Position numbers and translations under genes: made by a program. From Acinetobacter sedimenti (lineage in GTDB: Bacteria > Pseudomonadota > Gammaproteobacteria > Pseudomonadales > Moraxellaceae): a stretch of DNA of 64,000 nucleotides. The notes beneath the pieces were generated by a model, which saw only the letters and a list, made by a program, of their open reading frames with translations, was not told where the DNA came from and did no database searches. The stretch spans positions 1 through 64,000 of the forward strand of contig NZ_JAKUML010000012.1 of assembly GCF_022601685.1 (NCBI RefSeq), in the 5' to 3' direction. Below are positions 1-8,481 of this stretch, in pieces (position 1 is the first letter of the stretch; the number at the start of each line of letters is the position of its first letter).

Positions 1-260
1 GCTTTTTTCTTGGCTTCGGCATCAGCTTTGCGTTTTGCTTCGGCATCCGCTTTTTTCTTGGCATCAGCGTCGGCTTTACGTTTTGCTTCAGCATCCGCTT
101 TTTTCTTTGCATCAGCATCAGCTTTGCGCTTTGCCTCTGCATCGGCTTTTTTCTTGGCTTCGGCATCAGCCTTCGCTTTTGCCTCAGCATCAGCCTTTTT
201 CTTGGCGTCTGCGTCAGCTTTACGTTTTGCCTCAGCGTCAGATTTTTTCTTTGCATCCGC
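1..260. repeat. In-frame direct repeats encoding the TolA helical domain
   Basis: Imperfect direct repeats of about 24-48 bases encode alternating Ala-Asp-Ala-Glu-Ala-Lys-Lys/Arg-Lys units of TolA domain II on the minus strand. Near-identical copies follow each other for the whole 260 bases and continue past the window edge. They are coding repeats, not a mobile element, and their number is likely to vary between strains by slippage. Confidence 0.85.
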
Positions 261-725
261 TTGGCGCTGTTTTTCTAAGGCTTCTTGGCGCTGTTTTTCC
301 TGACGATCAGCTTCTTGACGTTGCTTTTGCTCAAGTTGCTTTTGCGCTTGCTGTTCTCTCTCTCGCTGTTTTTGCTCTTGTTGTTTTTGTTCTAGCTGTT
401 TCTGACGAGTATCTTCGACAGGTTTTTCTTTCGGCTGAATTGGTGTTGGTACTGGATTGACTTCTTCAGGCGTTTCAGCGACTTCAGGTGCTTCGGTAAT
501 TTCTGAGATGTTCTCAGTCGGTGCTTCGGTGAGCTCTTGAAATGGTTTGTCTTGTTGTAACAGTTTGAGCTGTTCAGGCGTAATTAGAACGGTTTTTAAT
601 GGTTTTGGTGGTTCAGGGAGTGGTGCGTCAGCAAAAAAAGCCAAGCCGACCAATACCACGGCATGAATACCGACGGTAAAGGCAATAGCAAGTGGCTTTT
701 GTTTAAACTCAGGTTGACGACGCAT
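1..725 (-). CDS. tolA: TolA, envelope-spanning Tol-Pal protein (3' end beyond window)
   Basis: TolA links the TolQ-TolR motor in the inner membrane to TolB and Pal at the outer membrane and acts in outer-membrane constriction during division. The N-terminus starts MRRQPEFKQKP and is followed by one hydrophobic segment (about residues 12-30) and a proline-rich stretch. A long coiled, highly charged domain II then runs out of the window, built of Gln/Arg/Glu-rich and then repeated Ala-Lys-Asp/Glu units such as ADAEAKRK and ADADAKKK. The C-terminal TolB/Pal-binding domain III is not in the window. It is the fourth gene of a leftward ybgC-tolQ-tolR-tolA run. The ATG at 725 begins right before the membrane segment. 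Identity rests on domain layout plus context. Confidence 0.93.
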   Translation of the reverse strand, partial: MRRQPEFKQKPLAIAFTVGIHAVVLVGLAFFADAPLPEPPKPLKTVLITPEQLKLLQQDKPFQELTEAPTENISEITEAPEVAETPEEVNPVPTPIQPKEKPVEDTRQKQLEQKQQEQKQREREQQAQKQLEQKQRQEADRQEKQRQEALEKQRQADAKKKSDAEAKRKADADAKKKADAEAKAKADAEAKKKADAEAKRKADADAKKKADAEAKRKADADAKKKADAEAKRKADAEAKKK

Positions 726-782
726 ATTTTCTACTTTCTTACAAACTTCATTAAACGCTATAGGTTGACGAAAATGGCAGAA

Positions 783-1226
783 CTATTTTAGCGGTTGAGT
801 GACCAGTCCGACTTGATCAAGTCCTGCTTGTTGCAAATCTGACATCAGCTTCATCACTTCACCATAAGCAATGGATTGATCGCCTGCAACCATGACATTG
901 ATATTTTCATCTTGTGCAAGGGCAGAGGTCAGCGTAGTTTCGATCTCAGACAAACTCATTGGTTTTGGGTCATCACTTTGTACTTGAAGCTGTAATTGAC
1001 CTGCTTTATCAATACTGACGGTGTAGAGCGTAGCATCATTGCTATTACTGCTTTGATCTTGTCCATTGACTTTGGGCAGATCGACATTGACTTTACTGGT
1101 AATCATTGGGGCAGTGACCATGAATATCACCAACAGCACTAACATCACGTCGATGTATGGAACGACGTTCATTTCACTTTTCAGTGGTTTTTTAATGCGT
1201 GCAAAACGGCTCGTTGAACGTGACAT
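783..1226 (-). CDS. tolR: TolR, ExbD/TolR family motor protein
   Basis: TolR works with TolQ as a proton-driven motor that energises TolA. The 147-residue protein has a short basic cytoplasmic N-terminus, one transmembrane helix (about residues 22-42) containing the conserved Asp of the ExbD/TolR family in PYIDVMLVLL, and a periplasmic domain ending in the VGLVTQPLK-type tail. It lies 24 bases after tolQ and about 57 bases before tolA in the same leftward operon. Length and motif are normal for the family. Confidence 0.95.
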   Translation of the reverse strand: MSRSTSRFARIKKPLKSEMNVVPYIDVMLVLLVIFMVTAPMITSKVNVDLPKVNGQDQSSNSNDATLYTVSIDKAGQLQLQVQSDDPKPMSLSEIETTLTSALAQDENINVMVAGDQSIAYGEVMKLMSDLQQAGLDQVGLVTQPLK

Positions 1227-1250
1227 GATTTAACTTCTCAACTCAGCGGA

Positions 1251-1964
1251 TTAATCTTCAAGCTCAGGTGCAAGCGATTGACGTTGCAAGCGTGCAGTCA
1301 TTTCTTCGGCAAATAAAGCACGTTCTTCGTACAAACCTTCACTTTTTGAGGTGAAATGGTTGAATGCCAATACCGCAGGAATCGCTGCAAATAGACCAAT
1401 CGCTGTTGCAATCAACGCCTCTGCAATACCTGGCGCAACCGTGGCAAGCGTGACTTGCTCGGCAGTCGATAATCCGATAAATGCAGTCATGATGCCCCAT
1501 ACCGTACCGAATAAGCCGACATAAGGTGCAACCGAACCGATACTGGCTAAGGTGCCTAGACCATGCTCCAAGCCTGCTTGTTCACGAGAAAGGCTGACAC
1601 GCAAAATACGCTCTGTACCTTCTAAAGATTGGGCAAGTGAGGCCTTACGCTTATTCAGCTTATTAAATTCGCTATAGCCGTCATGGAAGACGTTTTCCAA
1701 ACCTGCACGGTTGGCTTTGGTTTGTGCATTTTTAAATAAAGTCGGAAGTTCTGCGCCTGACCAAAAGACTTTTTCAAACTGTTGATCTTGTTTATTGGCA
1801 TTTTTAAAGCTGATATAGAGCTTGGCGATGAGATACCAACTGAAGATGGATGCCAATAACAAGCCGAGCATCACCAATTGCACGATGATCCCTGCGCCTA
1901 AAATCAAATCCATGACATTTAAAGAATGTGCGGTCGCTGTGGTTGGTAGTGTTTCGGTTGGCAT
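1251..1964 (-). CDS. tolQ: TolQ, MotA/TolQ/ExbB proton channel protein
   Basis: TolQ is the multi-pass channel subunit of the Tol-Pal motor. The 237-residue protein has an N-terminal helix (about residues 17-45), a cytoplasmic loop, and two C-terminal helices in the MotA/TolQ/ExbB domain. Family hallmarks visible are APYVGLFGTVWGIM and the TVAPGIAEALIATAIGL segment with the conserved Thr/Ala channel face. It sits between ybgC and tolR in the standard Tol order. Confidence 0.96.
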   Translation of the reverse strand: MPTETLPTTATAHSLNVMDLILGAGIIVQLVMLGLLLASIFSWYLIAKLYISFKNANKQDQQFEKVFWSGAELPTLFKNAQTKANRAGLENVFHDGYSEFNKLNKRKASLAQSLEGTERILRVSLSREQAGLEHGLGTLASIGSVAPYVGLFGTVWGIMTAFIGLSTAEQVTLATVAPGIAEALIATAIGLFAAIPAVLAFNHFTSKSEGLYEERALFAEEMTARLQRQSLAPELED

Positions 1965-2006
1965 AATCTATTTGACCAAAAAAGTTTTAAATCAGTTTTA
2001 CGATGA

Positions 2007-2471
2007 CTATCGCTGTGCTTTTTGCAGTGATTGCTGTTCCAAAGCAAGCTGTTCAAGAATCATTTCCTTCAACGCTTCAGGAAGTTTGCGAGGTCGCATA
2101 TCCTTTGATAGACAAGCGATGGTGACAAGTCCCGAAGCAAGCAGTATTTCATCACGGTAAATTTCTTGTTGCAAGGAAAATGATACGGATTTGCAAGAAA
2201 TTACACGTGCTGTAACAGTCAGTAAATCATCCATTAAAATTGGTCGATGGTATTTCACCGAAATCTCGTGTACGACGAAGTTATAATCTTGCTGATGCCA
2301 ATAATGTTCAAACTCAGACGCACGAAGCCATTCGGTACGGGTACGCTCCATATAGCGAATGTGATTGGCATGGTAGACGATGCCACCTGCATCAGTATCT
2401 TCGATATAGACACGGATGGGAAAACGGAAACAATTGACAGATGATTGCGCCGAATTTGCAGATTGACTCAT
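2007..2471 (-). CDS. ybgC: YbgC, Tol-Pal-associated acyl-CoA thioesterase
   Basis: This is a hotdog-fold thioesterase of the YbgC/4-hydroxybenzoyl-CoA thioesterase type and the first gene of the tol operon. The active-site stretch YIEDTDAGGIVYHANH holds the catalytic Asp and the conserved GGIVYHANY-like motif, followed by FNRMERTRTEWLR-like sequence (here RYMERTRTEW). At 154 residues it is a little longer than the E. coli protein, mainly from a Ser/Ala-rich N-terminus, so a later start is possible. tolQ follows 42 bases downstream. Confidence 0.93.
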   Translation of the reverse strand: MSQSANSAQSSVNCFRFPIRVYIEDTDAGGIVYHANHIRYMERTRTEWLRASEFEHYWHQQDYNFVVHEISVKYHRPILMDDLLTVTARVISCKSVSFSLQQEIYRDEILLASGLVTIACLSKDMRPRKLPEALKEMILEQLALEQQSLQKAQR

Positions 2472-2699
2472 AGGTTTTGCTCGAAGGACATTTTTAGAGA
2501 AATCACGATTTCTGAGTTTAGCCGATCAGTTTAATTTATCAAATGGCACTGCTGTTCATATTGGGTAGATTTTGCTACTGCATGGATTTTACCACAGCGT
2601 AGATTTTGTGATTGAGTGCATTTTGCCATTGAGTGCGTTTCAAAATGTGGCACACTGTTTCCGAAATTTTAATCTTTATTTTTTTCAACTTGGTTGCCA
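2472..2699. promoter_or_regulatory. Divergent intergenic region between ybgC and bioA
   Basis: This 228-base AT-rich gap separates leftward ybgC-tol from rightward bio genes and must hold both promoters. It contains short direct repeats near the bioA side: an ATTGAGTGC unit twice about 17 bases apart (2613 and 2631) and GTAGATTTTG twice. I do not recognise a BirA, BioR or BioQ operator. No clear -35/-10 pair stands out. Confidence 0.4.
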
Positions 2700-3974
2700 A
2701 TGACTGACCCATTTGATCGCCAACATCTGTGGCATCCCTATACCTCAATGATTGATCCGCTACCGACCTATCAAGTGCGTTCGGCAGACGGCGTGTATAT
2801 TGAGCTAGAAAGTGGTGAGCGTCTGATTGATGGTATGTCATCGTGGTGGTGTGTGATTCATGGCTACAATCATCCTGAACTAAATCAAGCGGTGGAAGTG
2901 CAACTGAAAAAAATGTCGCATGTGATGTTTGGTGGACTGACCCATCAGCCTGCGATTGATTTAGGAAAACAACTTTTGGCGATTGTGCCGAAGCATTTTC
3001 AAAAGATTTTTTATGCGGACTCGGGTTCTGTGGCGGTTGAAGTTGCCTTAAAAATGGCAATTCAATTTTGGGTTGCAAAAAGTAAGGCGACGAAGACGAA
3101 TTTTATTACCACACGTTCAGGCTATCACGGCGACACGTGGAATGCCATGTCGGTGTGCGATCCTGTAACAGGCATGCACCATATTTTCGGCAGTAGTTTG
3201 CCACAGCGTATTTTTGTCCCTGCGCCACAATCTAGTTTTTCAGGAGAATGGTGTCCTGATGATATTGAGCCTTTAGCACAGATGTTGCAGGTGCATCACG
3301 AGAGCATTGCCGCCATGATTATCGAGCCGATCGTACAAGGTGCAGGCGGAATGCGCATTTATCATCCTGAATATCTGCGTCAAGCGGCGAAGTTGTGCAA
3401 ACAGTATGATGTACTGTTGATCGTTGATGAGATTGCCACAGGTTTTGGCCGTACAGGAAAATTATTTGCAAGTGAACATGCCGATGTGCAAGCAGACATC
3501 ATGTGTATCGGCAAGGCCTTAACAGGTGGCTATATGACGCTATCGGCGACGCTAACCACAGATCATGTCGCAGAGGTTATTAGTCAAGGCAAACCAAGCG
3601 CCTTTATGCATGGTCCGACCTTTATGGCAAATCCCTTGGCGTGCGCTGTGGCATTGAAATCTATCCAAGTGCTGTTGGCGCAGGATTGGCAAGGCAAGAT
3701 TGCGCAGATCGAGAGTCGGATCGCTTCGGCTTTAAATCCTTTAAAATCGCTTAGCCAAGTCGCAGATGTGCGAGTGCTTGGTGCAATCGGCGTGGTAGAA
3801 ATGAAAAATCCAGTTGATATGGCACAGATTCAACAGCGTTGCATCGAGCTTGGTGTGTGGATTCGACCATTCGGTAATTTGGTATACATCATGCCACCGT
3901 ACATTATTTCTCAGGCGGAGTTGCAGACTTTGCTTGAAGCAGTTCAGACGATAGTCAAAGAAACTGCGGAATAA
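2700..3974 (+). CDS. bioA: BioA, adenosylmethionine-8-amino-7-oxononanoate aminotransferase
   Basis: BioA transaminates 7-keto-8-aminopelargonate to 7,8-diaminopelargonate in biotin synthesis, using S-adenosylmethionine as amino donor and PLP as cofactor. Recognisable are LWHPYTSM at the N-terminus, [16 protein letters not shown], the substrate/PLP region [20 protein letters not shown] sequence, [13 protein letters not shown], and [11 protein letters not shown] with the PLP lysine. The length (424 residues) is normal. I chose the ATG at 2700 over an in-frame TTG two codons upstream. bioF follows after 34 bases. Confidence 0.95.
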   Translation: MTDPFDRQHLWHPYTSMIDPLPTYQVRSADGVYIELESGERLIDGMSSWWCVIHGYNHPELNQAVEVQLKKMSHVMFGGLTHQPAIDLGKQLLAIVPKHFQKIFYADSGSVAVEVALKMAIQFWVAKSKATKTNFITTRSGYHGDTWNAMSVCDPVTGMHHIFGSSLPQRIFVPAPQSSFSGEWCPDDIEPLAQMLQVHHESIAAMIIEPIVQGAGGMRIYHPEYLRQAAKLCKQYDVLLIVDEIATGFGRTGKLFASEHADVQADIMCIGKALTGGYMTLSATLTTDHVAEVISQGKPSAFMHGPTFMANPLACAVALKSIQVLLAQDWQGKIAQIESRIASALNPLKSLSQVADVRVLGAIGVVEMKNPVDMAQIQQRCIELGVWIRPFGNLVYIMPPYIISQAELQTLLEAVQTIVKETAE

Positions 3975-4008
3975 ATTTCCTTTTAATTTTAATTGTTCAC
4001 ATTCAGGT

Positions 4009-5175
4009 ATGCTTCACGTGAATCCACTTTATCAGTCTTATGCCGATACGCTTGATCAACTGAAGGCGCAGGGGAATTATCGCTTCTTTAAACAGATTGA
4101 GCGAGATGGACAATTTATTCATCTGAATGGCAAACGCATGCTCAATCTCAGCTCTAACGACTATTTGGGCTTGGCAGAAAATGTGGAATTAAAAACGGAA
4201 TTTCTCGATACTTATCCGATAGAAAAACAACACTTTACCAGTTCATCGTCACGGTTACTCACAGGGAATTTTGAAGAATATACACAGCTTGAAGCGAATC
4301 TCAGCCAAGCCTTTGGGCGCTCGAGTTTGCTGTTTAATAGTGGCTATCACATGAATATCGGCATCTTGCCTGCGCTGTGCGATGCCAAAACCCTGATCAT
4401 TTCCGATGAACTCATTCACGCCAGTATCATTGATGGGATTCGACTCACCAAGTCGCAAAAACAGCGTTATGCCCATCAAAACCTCACTGAACTTGAACAG
4501 TTACTGATTACGGCGATGGATAATGAGGCGATTGATAAAATCATCATCGTCACTGAAAGTGTCTTTAGCATGGACGGTGATGTGACGGATTTAAAGCAAC
4601 TGGTTGCTTTTAAACAGAAATATGCAAAAGTCATGCTCTATGTCGATGAGGCACATGCCATCGGTGTCTATGGCGAGCGTGGTTTGGGCTGTGCAGAGGC
4701 GCAGGCATGTATCGCTGAAGTTGATTTTCTGGTTGGGACATTTGGCAAAGCTCTAGCCTCGATCGGTGGTTATCTGATTTGTGATCAGGTGATCCGTGAA
4801 TTTTTAATTAATAAAATGCGTTCGCTGATCTTCTCCACCGCCCAAGCACCGATCAATATGGCGTGGACGAATTTTATTTTTCAGCGCATGATGAGTATGT
4901 CTGAACGACGTAAAAATCTGTTAAATATCAGTGCCAAACTGAAGGATGAAGTCATCAATCGTGGGCTAAGCTGTCCGACGCAAAGCCATATCATTCCTGT
5001 GATCTACGGTGAAAACCAAACTGCTGTGGATAAGGCGATGCAGATGCAAGATGCAGGATTTTATGTACTACCGATCCGTCCGCCGACGGTGGCACAAGGT
5101 ACGGCAAGGGTACGGATTTGTTTGCATGCGGATTTGCAGTGGTTGCAACTTGAAGCACTTTTAGGAAAGTTATAA
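4009..5175 (+). CDS. bioF: BioF, 8-amino-7-oxononanoate synthase
   Basis: BioF condenses pimeloyl-ACP (or CoA) with L-alanine to give 8-amino-7-oxononanoate. The protein has the alpha-oxoamine synthase features LNLSSNDYLGLA, SRLLTGN (in place of the more common SRLVSGN), VDEAHAIGVYGERG, and the PLP-lysine motif TFGKALASIGGYL. Its 388 residues are normal length. It lies between bioA and bioD with 3 bases between its stop and the bioD start, so the three genes are probably one transcript. No bioC lies between bioF and bioD. Confidence 0.93.
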   Translation: MLHVNPLYQSYADTLDQLKAQGNYRFFKQIERDGQFIHLNGKRMLNLSSNDYLGLAENVELKTEFLDTYPIEKQHFTSSSSRLLTGNFEEYTQLEANLSQAFGRSSLLFNSGYHMNIGILPALCDAKTLIISDELIHASIIDGIRLTKSQKQRYAHQNLTELEQLLITAMDNEAIDKIIIVTESVFSMDGDVTDLKQLVAFKQKYAKVMLYVDEAHAIGVYGERGLGCAEAQACIAEVDFLVGTFGKALASIGGYLICDQVIREFLINKMRSLIFSTAQAPINMAWTNFIFQRMMSMSERRKNLLNISAKLKDEVINRGLSCPTQSHIIPVIYGENQTAVDKAMQMQDAGFYVLPIRPPTVAQGTARVRICLHADLQWLQLEALLGKL

Positions 5176-5178
5176 ATC

Positions 5179-5835
5179 ATGTTGAATCTGCAAAAAGGCA
5201 TCTATTTTATCAGTGGTATTGATACCGATATTGGCAAAACTGTCGCAACTGGCATACTCGCTAAGCAATTGCTTGACCAAGGCGTATCTATCATCACGCA
5301 AAAATTGGTGCAAACAGGCAACAACGGATTTTCTGAAGACATCGCCAAACATCGTCAATTGATGCAAAAAAATGGTTTTCCAGAGGATTCCGAAGGACTC
5401 ACCGCACCGCAAATATTCAAATATCCTGCATCGCCACATCTCGCCACACGCCTTGAAAATAAAAGCTTAGATTTAGATAAAATTACTTCTGCAACGCAAG
5501 TGTTGGCGGAACGTTATAATGTGGTTTTGCTTGAAGGCGCAGGTGGTCTGATGGTGCCACTGACCACCGATCTACTCACTATCGACTATGTCGCACAGCA
5601 CAATTATCCTGTCATCCTTGTGACCTCAGGGCGCTTGGGCAGTATTAACCATACTTTGCTGAGTCTGTATGCACTAAAGCAGTTTGCAGTATCGCTACAC
5701 AGCATTGTGTTTAATGCCATTCACGATGCACAAGATCAGGTGATTGCACAGGATACACGACAGTATTTACAGCAGAAAATGATTACGATGTTTCCTCAAG
5801 CGCAGTGGCTTGAGTTGCCAAAAGTTGAGCTTTAA
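5179..5835 (+). CDS. bioD: BioD, dethiobiotin synthetase
   Basis: BioD makes dethiobiotin from 7,8-diaminopelargonate, CO2 and ATP. The P-loop near the N-terminus is written GIDTDIGKT (residues 14-22), and [12 protein letters not shown] is the usual second nucleotide/substrate motif. The length of 218 residues is normal. Its start follows bioF by 3 bases, indicating translational coupling. It ends 44 bases from the convergent photolyase gene, and I see no hairpin terminator in that gap. Confidence 0.93.
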   Translation: MLNLQKGIYFISGIDTDIGKTVATGILAKQLLDQGVSIITQKLVQTGNNGFSEDIAKHRQLMQKNGFPEDSEGLTAPQIFKYPASPHLATRLENKSLDLDKITSATQVLAERYNVVLLEGAGGLMVPLTTDLLTIDYVAQHNYPVILVTSGRLGSINHTLLSLYALKQFAVSLHSIVFNAIHDAQDQVIAQDTRQYLQQKMITMFPQAQWLELPKVEL

Positions 5836-5879
5836 AATTCAATAATTAGCATCAAAGTTCTAAGTAAAAGTTGTCCAAG

Positions 5880-7310
5880 TTAAAGATTTTTAAACGCATC
5901 TAATGCCCGTTGACGGCTTTGTTTTAAATCAACAATTGGTTTTGGATAATCAAGCGTATCTATTTCTTCAGATGATTTTTTAGCAGACTTATACGGCTCA
6001 TGTATGGCTTTTTCATCCAAATGAGCAAGCTCGGGAAGCCAAGCTCGAATAAATTCGCCATGCGGATCGAATTTTTTGGATTGGGTGATCGGATTAAAAA
6101 TCCGAAAGTAAGGCACGCTATCGGTACCCGTCGATGCGCTCCATTGCCAACCACCATTGTTTGCTGCGAGATCGCCATCAATCAGATGTTGCATAAACCA
6201 TTGTTCTCCCGACCGCCAATCAATCAGCAAGTTTTTGGTCAAAAACATCGCCACGATCATGCGTAGTCGATTGTGCATCCAGCCTGTATGTTTTAGTTGT
6301 CGCATCGCTGCATCAATGATCGGAAAGCCTGTTTCGCCATTTTGCCATGAACGCAAATCAGAGTCATTATCTCGCCAAGCGATATGAATGGTTTCTTCTT
6401 TAAACGGTTGATGTTGGCTGAGTTTAGGGAAGCCATATAAAAGATGGCTATAAAACTCACGCCAAAGCAACTCATCCAGCCAAATGCGCACACCTTCATT
6501 GCCTGAAAGGAGGTCGCCATCGGTGTTGATCTGTGCAGCTTTTAAACATTGTCGAATCGATAATAGCCCTGCATTTAAATAGGTCGATAGTTGACTGGTT
6601 GAGTCGAATGCAGGGAAATCACGCTCGATGTGATATTGGTTGATGTGTTGGTCTATGAACGTATCTAGGCGGTGCCAAGCTTCAGTTTCACCGACTTGCC
6701 ATTTATTCTGTCGTGATTGCGGTATAGGAGCAAAGCCATCAACGCTATGAGGGACTGTATCGGATGCAATTTTTAACTTATTTTGCTTTTTCGGTTTTGG
6801 ATAGATTGGTAAATGGTGTTGCAGATGGTCTAAGCGTTCATAACAGACTTTTTTAAATGCGCCAAAAACTTTGTAATATTCATTGGATTGATTTTTGATT
6901 GAACCGACTGGGAATAACAAACGATCGTGATGTGCTTCAAAGTCAATATCTTGCTTTGATAGTTTTTTAGCAACGGCTTGATCACGTTGCATTTCATTGA
7001 ATCCATATTCCTGATTGCAATGGACTTTTTGAATATTGTGCTGTTCACAAAGCTCAAAAATCGTATCGGTGAAATCCTCCCACAATTCACATGTGCGAAT
7101 GAGTAACGGAATATTCAGGTCATCCAAATCCTGACAGAGCTGTTGTAATTGACGCAACCAAAAATCGACTTTGCAATCTGCATCGTCGTGAAATTTCCAC
7201 TGTTTGGGACTGATGATAAATAGCGCAATGCAGTCGCTATCTTTTTGTGCGAAATGCAAAGCGGTATTATCATGTAGCCGAAGATCGGTGCGAAACCACA
7301 TTAAGTTCAT
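5880..7310 (-). CDS. phrB: Deoxyribodipyrimidine photolyase (class I CPD photolyase)
   Basis: This flavoprotein repairs cyclobutane pyrimidine dimers with blue light. The N-terminal alpha/beta antenna domain opens with MNLMWFRTDLRLHDNTAL. The C-terminal FAD domain shows LLWREFYSHLL, GFPIIDAAMRQL, GWMHNRLRM, DGDLAANNGGWQW and TGTDSVPYFRIFNP, including the Trp residues of the photoreduction chain. I chose the ATG at 7310 because it aligns with the family start. An upstream in-frame extension of 18 codons has no family counterpart. It is divergent from trxC. Confidence 0.93.
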   Translation of the reverse strand: MNLMWFRTDLRLHDNTALHFAQKDSDCIALFIISPKQWKFHDDADCKVDFWLRQLQQLCQDLDDLNIPLLIRTCELWEDFTDTIFELCEQHNIQKVHCNQEYGFNEMQRDQAVAKKLSKQDIDFEAHHDRLLFPVGSIKNQSNEYYKVFGAFKKVCYERLDHLQHHLPIYPKPKKQNKLKIASDTVPHSVDGFAPIPQSRQNKWQVGETEAWHRLDTFIDQHINQYHIERDFPAFDSTSQLSTYLNAGLLSIRQCLKAAQINTDGDLLSGNEGVRIWLDELLWREFYSHLLYGFPKLSQHQPFKEETIHIAWRDNDSDLRSWQNGETGFPIIDAAMRQLKHTGWMHNRLRMIVAMFLTKNLLIDWRSGEQWFMQHLIDGDLAANNGGWQWSASTGTDSVPYFRIFNPITQSKKFDPHGEFIRAWLPELAHLDEKAIHEPYKSAKKSSEEIDTLDYPKPIVDLKQSRQRALDAFKNL

Positions 7311-7430
7311 GATAGGATAATTGCGATGAATGCGTAGATTTGCACTGTAACATGTACATTCCAAACGATTGTATAAAAATCATTTTTTAATTTTGCAGTG
7401 CTAAAGGTCACTTAAAAAAGGAGCGTTTCC

Positions 7431-7859
7431 ATGATCGTGGTCTGCCCAAGTTGTTTTAAAAAGAATAATTTGCCTGATGACATTGCTGTGTATGAAGCGC
7501 AGTGTGGACAATGTGATCATGATCTGTGGTCGAATCAGCCGATCACCTTGAATGATGATAATTTTATGCTATATGTGCCGAATACCGAGCTTCCTGTATT
7601 GGTGGATTTTTGGGCGGAGTGGTGTGGGCCTTGTAAGTCAATGGCGCCGACTTTTCAGCGATTGGCAGGGGAATTTAAAACGGTGCAATTTGCCAAAGTC
7701 GATACCGAAGCGTCGCCACGACTTAGTCAGTTTTTTCAGATTCGCAGTATTCCGAGTTTGATTCTATTTAAACAAACCACACAAGTTGCACGCTCAGCTG
7801 GTGCAATGAATGCAGGGCAAATGCAGTCGTGGTTAGTATCGCATTTAAAAGCACTTTAG
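7431..7859 (+). CDS. trxC: Thioredoxin 2 (TrxC) with N-terminal zinc finger
   Basis: This is a cytoplasmic disulfide reductase of the TrxC type. The N-terminus carries two CxxC pairs (C5/C8 and C25/C28) that form the zinc site special to thioredoxin 2. The thioredoxin fold contains the active site WCGPC (C65, C68) and the cis-Pro motif IRSIPS. A strong ribosome-binding site, AAAGGAG, lies 8 bases before the ATG. At 142 residues it matches the family. In enterobacteria trxC is OxyR-controlled; I see no way to judge that here. Confidence 0.94.
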   Translation: MIVVCPSCFKKNNLPDDIAVYEAQCGQCDHDLWSNQPITLNDDNFMLYVPNTELPVLVDFWAEWCGPCKSMAPTFQRLAGEFKTVQFAKVDTEASPRLSQFFQIRSIPSLILFKQTTQVARSAGAMNAGQMQSWLVSHLKAL

Positions 7860-7937
7860 TCGCTAATTTCAGCAATAAATATGATTTACAGCAACACTTG
7901 ATCTGTGCTCAAACCAACTGAATGATCAGGATTGTTG

Positions 7938-7943
7938 TATAAT
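7938..7943 (+). promoter_or_regulatory. Candidate -10 box of the thioesterase gene
   Basis: A perfect TATAAT lies 32 bases upstream of the ATG at 7976. The -35 region is not a good consensus match. The position and the perfect hexamer support a promoter separate from trxC. Confidence 0.45.
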
Positions 7944-7975
7944 TGCGCTTAGTTTTAGATTGGCAAAGGTAAATT

Positions 7976-8404
7976 ATGCAAACCGTGCTCGACACAGAAC
8001 AGCCACAAGGCACACTTTCTCTACAAACCATTGCCATGCCTGCCGATACCAATTGGAGTGGTGATGTCTTTGGTGGATGGTTGGTTTCACAGATGGATTT
8101 GGCAGGGGCGATTCATTCAGAGCGTATTAGTAATGGACGTTGTGCCACGATTTCTATTCATGAGATGACATTTCTCGTGCCTGTGAAAGTTGGCGACGTC
8201 ATCAGTTGCTATACCGATACGCTACGTATTGGCAATACATCGATGCAAGTGCATATTGAGGTATGGAGCACCACGCCACATCGTGAAGTTTCAACTAAAG
8301 TCACAGAAGGGACATTTACTTTTGTGGCACTGGATAAAGATGGTCGCAAGCGTCCGATTCCTGATGAGATTAAAAAAGTCTATGCGGATAAAGGGAAAGC
8401 CTAA
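7976..8404 (+). CDS. yciA: Acyl-CoA thioesterase, YciA family
   Basis: This is a hotdog-fold acyl-CoA hydrolase of the YciA/BACH type. Visible hallmarks are MPADTNWSGDVFGGWLVSQMD, containing the catalytic Asp and the substrate loop, and FLVPVKVGDVISCY further on. YciA enzymes act as hexamers on a wide range of acyl-CoAs. Its 142 residues are normal length. It stands alone, with its own -10 box upstream and a hairpin terminator 30 bases downstream, between trxC and the convergent monooxygenase. Confidence 0.9.
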   Translation: MQTVLDTEQPQGTLSLQTIAMPADTNWSGDVFGGWLVSQMDLAGAIHSERISNGRCATISIHEMTFLVPVKVGDVISCYTDTLRIGNTSMQVHIEVWSTTPHREVSTKVTEGTFTFVALDKDGRKRPIPDEIKKVYADKGKA

Positions 8405-8435
8405 ACTTTATTTTTAGTCAACAAATCAATGATGC

Positions 8436-8469
8436 AAAACAGCCAATCTTAATGATTGGCTGTTTTTTT
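8436..8469. terminator. Bidirectional intrinsic terminator
   Basis: A perfect 11-bp stem (AACAGCCAATC with its complement) with a 5-base loop is flanked by A-run and T-run. It sits between the rightward thioesterase gene and the leftward monooxygenase gene and can serve both. Confidence 0.9.
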
Positions 8470-8481
8470 AAGCTCGGATAT

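Noticed and set aside
10..460. Long plus-strand open frames opposite tolA (Ala/Ser/Phe repeats)
   Set aside because: They are the antisense reading of the TolA Ala/Lys repeats and have no ribosome-binding site or family character.
2575..3078. 167-codon minus-strand frame over the start of bioA
   Set aside because: It overlaps a well-conserved bioA frame and has low-complexity, non-family sequence.
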